Source: Gari tellinella (lineage: Eukaryota; Mollusca; Bivalvia; Cardiida; Psammobiidae). Taken from it: 64,000 bases of DNA. Position 1 is the first letter of the stretch; the number at the start of each line of letters is the position of its first letter. The DNA lies in assembly GCA_922989275.2 (NCBI GenBank), contig OV277859.1, forward strand, positions 85,928,198-85,992,197. The letters run 5' to 3'. A program made the translations under genes and the position numbers. Below, in pieces: positions 21,501 to 27,500 of the stretch. The notes below the pieces were generated by a model that saw nothing but the letters and a program-made list of their open reading frames with translations, was not told where the DNA came from and did not search any database.

Positions 21501-24500
21501 ATTAAGTGCTTAAAAGAGTATGGGGTAATGGGGTTAATGCTTTTATCAGAGTTATTTGCCATTCTTTATTCTACATTAACCAATCTGCTATATTGAGACT
21601 ATCCCTGGAACTTCCATTGAATAGTAGCTTAATAGTTACAATCTACTTACATCATTGTCTGAAGTTCTGAATTATCTTGCTTGGACAAGTTAGACTCATT
21701 GGTTGTGCACCTTCCATCATTACTCATTCACATGTTTGCAGATAATTGATTAACACGGCTTTATCAACCATTTTTCTACCATGGTAATCATATAATAATA
21801 ATTTAAAACCGTTTTTGGCTGTCAAATAATTCACCCCGTTTAGAGCATGTTTATGTTAAACAGCAACTTGTTGAAGGAATCTGACAGTAAACAATTTCCC
21901 TTTTCTTGCTTTGTTATAGGGGGAGAAGAATTACCTGGTATGAATCGATGTAACACCCTTTTGTATATAACTTTACTTTCATCAGTATTGTCTGAGTTTA
22001 GTTCTATTTTGATTTGCATGTAGTTGTTCGTTGCTAAAATTTCAAACTGAAATTCTATAATGCAGGTAAATTGTTTGAAAAAAACAAAACCACACTGTTT
22101 GAAAAAAAACAACACCCACAAACAGAATGACTGATTTAGGGGCAGATTTTATGAAAATATTGCCATTCAAAATTAACTAAATGCAGGTACATGATACTAA
22201 ATAGTAAATATAAAAGAAAGTTAGGAACACATTAGAGCTCCAGATAAGGGGAGTATTTCAAAAACTAAAATCTTTATTGCTGGATTAAACCCTATAGTGT
22301 CACTACTCATTAGAATTGTCTCTAATGAGTAGTAACACCATAGGATTTGATGCTAAAATGAGTGAGAAAATGTTTTGATTTGTTCAGTTTACTCCCTCTC
22401 ATTTGGAGCCCTGCACATTTTAACAATTAAATCGGGAACAATTGACATATTTGTACACAGTTGGCTGCTATATGTAGGATAAAGGTAATTCAGAAGAACA
22501 AAATCAGATTGAGCCTTCAGAAGAACCCTTTTTCCTGCCACTAGCTACCACCTAGGCACTGCATTTGTCTTGAACCTTGTATGCAAATAAAAACTGGGAA
22601 GATTGACTCTTAAGCTATTGTGCGTTTAGTCTTTGTATTGTGTTAGTAACTTAGTAGAATATTTTAGTTTCCTAAGCTGTGTGCATTTTTCTAGGAAACT
22701 TTTGCACATTTTTTGGATTTTTTGTTGCTTTACAATGAACCTGGATAGTTAAACTTAATAATTGTTGTAATGTGGCTTGCTTTTTCCTAGACTAGATCTT
22801 TTCAATCTGGAATACAATCTAGAATCTATTCTTATCCTTAACTTAGTTGTTAGATGAAAGGCTAACAACTTGTTATCATGATAGATAAATAAACGTATGG
22901 CATGAGATACAAATGTTCAAAATGTTCAAAACACTATCTTATTCATATTTCTGTTCATGCAACTTGTATCATTCAGTAATATGCATCATGCATCTAACAT
23001 CTTAAGTGTTTTGTTTAAGTGCATTCTTGGTCTCCATAAAAAAACCGTTGACATGCTCTTAGAATCTTTATTTTATGGTCACTCAATGATGAACCTCTAG
23101 ACTAATGACAGGTAACAGAATAAAAGTAATCCAGAAAGCTCATGAAGTGATTACTATTATTCTGCTTAAACTGTTACCCCATAACCTGCTTCTAGTTTTG
23201 AAAACGGGTGACCACTTAAAGCCGGTTGAAAGTAAAGCAGAATGCACCTAAAGGCGCATTCTGCTTTACTTTGAGCCTGCTTTAAGCTACCATCTGTTAG
23301 AATATAGAAAATATTTATTTTGCTCGATATTCATGACTGTATAAATTGGAATTATTTTCTTCCGTGGAGGAATACATTAAAGGCGTCAAAAGGGGTATTT
23401 ATGGGGTAATGGGTTAATTGACACACAACCTATATGTAAGACTGTCCATTTTTAGGTGGCCATTGAATGCAAGTGTTACTGTATTCTCACTAAGTTTTCA
23501 GGGCCCTAGATAAGGGATGTACATGTATTTCAAAAACGTAACTATTTCTGTCTTCACCAAACTCTATGAAGAGACTGTTCTAATGAGTAGTCACACCATA
23601 GGGTTTGGTGCAGACATGAAGGATAAAATGTTGGAAAACTTCCCATTTTATTTGGAGCCCTGAGTGTAGCTGTAATCTTGTACCATATTATATGTTAGGT
23701 TGGAAAACTGTAGATGTGACTTAGATAATTTTATGTTCGACCATTGTCGAACACAAGTCAATTGTGATTCCAGATCATGTGCATAGTACAATAACTTGTC
23801 TGAATGATCAGTTTTTCATCTGCAGATTTGTGGAAGAAAAAGTCAATACCAAATTATAAACGGAAGAAATTTACTTAATTTAGCATCAGTCACTGTTCTG
23901 ATGTATGATGAAACTTTTGCACCTTTTTTTGCACCTACCAGTAGGGTAGGTCTTCAGTCAGCTTGTTGTAAACAATTCAGTTGACATAGTTTGTGTAATA
24001 GGTGACTTGTATCTTTTACATACTCATACAATGTACATGTAAGTCGGGCATATTTGAACATGTGTTGTCTTGAATTTAGTTCAAACCTTACATTGATCTA
24101 ATTTCTTTTCCAGATCTATGTGTTGACAGAAAGTGTGGACCCCATTCTCATTGTGAACAAGACAAAATGGCCCAGATTTCAAAATGTGTGTGTGACAGTG
24201 GCTTTGACTGGAATGAAACTGATAAACTATGCAGGGACATTGACGAATGTAAGGAGGTGGGAACCTGCTCTCAGATCTGTCTCAATCAAAAAGGAGGATA
24301 TGTATGCAAATGTAAACCAGGCTATGTTCTAGAGGATCACTTCTTCTGTAGGGCTGAGGGTGAGTTTCTCTTTTTCGCCGCATTATTTTTATTGATTTCT
24401 AATTAACTAGTACATAAGAACTACAAACAAATACTCATTGATGGTATTAAATATATATGCCGGCTGCCAGCTTAAGTCAAGTTAAATGTAAAGCATAAAG

Positions 24501-27500
24501 CTCATTTAGGAGCCTTTTGCGTTTCTTTGTCTTGCTTTAGGCAATCTCCTTGTCTTAAACATAGATGTAGTTGAACCTTGGATATAGGAGGTTTACTGTG
24601 GTGTAATTTAACCCATAACCCCATACCTTGTTTCTGGTTTGAAGACAGGTGACTACTGAAAGCAGGTTGGAAGTAAAGCAGAAGGTGCATTCTGATTTAC
24701 TTTCAGCCTGCTTTAAGCTACCATCTGCTAGAACATAGAAAATATTTCTTATGATACATATTAATGGCTGTAAAATTGGAGCTATTTTCTTCAGTGGATG
24801 AATAAATTAAAGGCGTATTTATGGAGAAATGGGTTAAACAATGTTACATTATGAGTTTTTTTTATTGTTAGTTGAGGAGAGATGGGTGTGACTGTCTGTA
24901 GATTAAGGACTAATTCAAGCTTTGATCATTGTAGGTGAAAAGGCCTGGCTGTACTATGCAAACAGACGAGATATTCGAAGAATTAGAGCAGATTCTCATT
25001 TCATGGAAATCGTTGTCGAGGAAACTCAGAACAGCATTGCCTTGGACATTGATTATGATGCTAATCTATTATTTTGGAGTGATCGTAGTGCTGAGTCAAT
25101 TAACAGGTAAGCTATTTGGATATCTCAAATGTTATTTGGATATCATTATGTTGTATTGGATGATGATGTTAACACCATGGACCTGTTAAAAATATATCAT
25201 TACATTTGGAAACAGTGAAGACCCTGATTAGAGGGCTCCTACAGCCCTCTGATCAGGGTCTTCACTGTTTGCTAATTAAGACCAGTATTTAATAAACTAC
25301 CCAGAATACCAAGTAGACTTATTCATGTTTTGGAAACTAAAAAGGATCTACCAGGGAACCTTATAAACCACAATAGTTATATAGTGTGAAACTGTGAACA
25401 GTCTTGAACACTTTAGTTCATGAGTATCAAGCCTTAAGATTGTGTTTTATGAATTTGTTATATTAAGTCTTGAATTCATGTTATATTTAAGACTTATTTA
25501 GTTTTCAACATATGTTACATAAATAATCTGTCTAGTTTTCAACATGGGAACTTTTCATTGGGAAAAATTGAGTTTTTTGGGCAATTTTCTTTTTTTAACC
25601 CATTACCTCATAGCATTTTTTATAGTTTTGAAAACAAGTGACCACTTAAAGCAGGTTTAAAGTAAAGCAGAATGCTTTACTTTTAGCCTGCTTTAAGCTA
25701 TTATCTGCTCGGATTTAGAAAATATTTCTTATGGCACATGTTTATGACTGAAAAAATTGGAACTATTTTCTTCAGTGGAGGAATAAATTAAATACGCTCA
25801 AAGGCACTTTTTTGAGGGAAAGGGTTAAATGATGTTTATAATAATTGATTAAGAATGTTGCTTTTCCCCCTCAGTGCAACAATTGGAGAACAGATGGCAA
25901 AAGATATCAAAACTGTGATCAAGAATGAAGCAGAGGAAGCGTTTGCCCCAGATGGTCTAGCTGTCGACTGGCTGTACAAGCATGTCTATTGGACTGATAC
26001 TGGCTCAGACACTATCAAAGTATCCAACTATCAGGGAAATCTGGTCAAGACATTGGTGCGTACTGGACTGGATGATCCAAGAGCTATCTGTCTGGACCCA
26101 GAACACGGGTAAGAGACATTCAAGAATTGACATCTTTTTTATTTTTCTTTATATCTCATTTTATTTGTTAGACACTTTCCAAGATATGTCCTCAAATTTG
26201 CTTTAACCACCACTCTTTGACATAGTATGAAACATTTTAAAAGTAGGTTACTGCAAAATGCAGGATAAAGTAGAGCAGAAAGCTCTTACAAAAGTTATAA
26301 TCAGAACTTTTAGGCTTAATTCCTTTTAGGTTTGTTTTGCAAAGAATGACGCTAAGAAAACCTACTTTTTGAACTCCTTTTATTGGAAATGTATACTTCT
26401 TTCATTCAGCTACATGTACTGGTCAGATTGGGGAGAGGAGCCAAAGATTGAAAGGTGTGGTATGGATGGCTCTGGTAGAACTACTCTCGTTGAAAAAAGT
26501 GATGGACTGGAATGGCCTAATGGTTTGACAATAGGTAAGTCTTTGTTGGAGATATATACTTGTAACTTTCCAGGGCTGCCATAAGTTGATCATGAAAAAT
26601 CCTAAGATTTCCAAATTTTCTATTTTTCAAGTGTGATGACTTAAAGCAGGTTGAAAGTAAAGCAGAATGCCTTTAAGGCGCATTCTGCTTTACTTTCAAC
26701 CTGTTTTAAGCTACCTTCTGCTAGAAACCCCCCCAAAGATTTAGAAAACCCCGGAGAATTGACAGTGGTTGAGAATAAAGATGAAACATTTGTATTTTGT
26801 ATAATTACAATAATCTTAAATTTAAAGTAGTTTTGCTTTTAGCACTAAAATAACTTGAAACGATTTATCTGATTTTCTTTTTTTTTAAGAGTTCAATCCT
26901 TTTCCCCATAGCTAAAAGTAAAATTGTATTTAAGGAAGATGGTAACTTAAAGCAAAGTGAAAGTAGAGCTTTTATCTTTATGTTTATTTTATTTTCAGCT
27001 TTCATTTGGATTAAGCACAATCAATGAGTGTTGGTATGGTGGGTCTTATAGCGGTAAATAAAGTAAAAATGAAAAGTATGGAATGTCTGACAGTGATTTT
27101 ATTATATTTTCAGATTATGTTGGAAGAAGGATGTATTGGATTGACTCCAAGCTCCATCGCATAGGCACAGCCAAACTGGATGGTTCCGACATATCTCACG
27201 TCTTTGTTGATGCTGCAGAAATTCAGCAACCTTTCTCCATCTCTGTGTTTGAGGACCGTCTGTATTGGACTGATTGGCATACAAACTCCATCAAGTCTGT
27301 TGACAAGGTGTCTGGTCACTACCCCAAGACTATTTCTACTGGATCATTCTCTGTGATGGATATCAAGGTGTATCATGAACAGAAACAAGAAATTGGTGAG
27401 CATGAGTGGAACACAGTATATTATCTTAAATTGATCGGCCCATTACACCATAGACCCCATCTTAACACATCTAATTTATTCCTGCAATGAAGGAAAATAG

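Larger units (their letters stand above)
21094..24113 (+). other. intron 8, longest intron (3 kb)
   Basis: Holds family C copies at 21283-21537 and 23166-23417 (both minus), family I (hAT-like) copies at 22233-22413 and 23499-23662, and the microexon candidate at 21920-21937. The remainder is AT-rich without signals. Confidence 0.85.
25107..25874 (+). other. intron 10 (family D core, family C copy)
   Basis: 768 bp. An isolated core-I hairpin is at 25207-25273 and a minus family C copy at 25595-25828. Confidence 0.85.
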
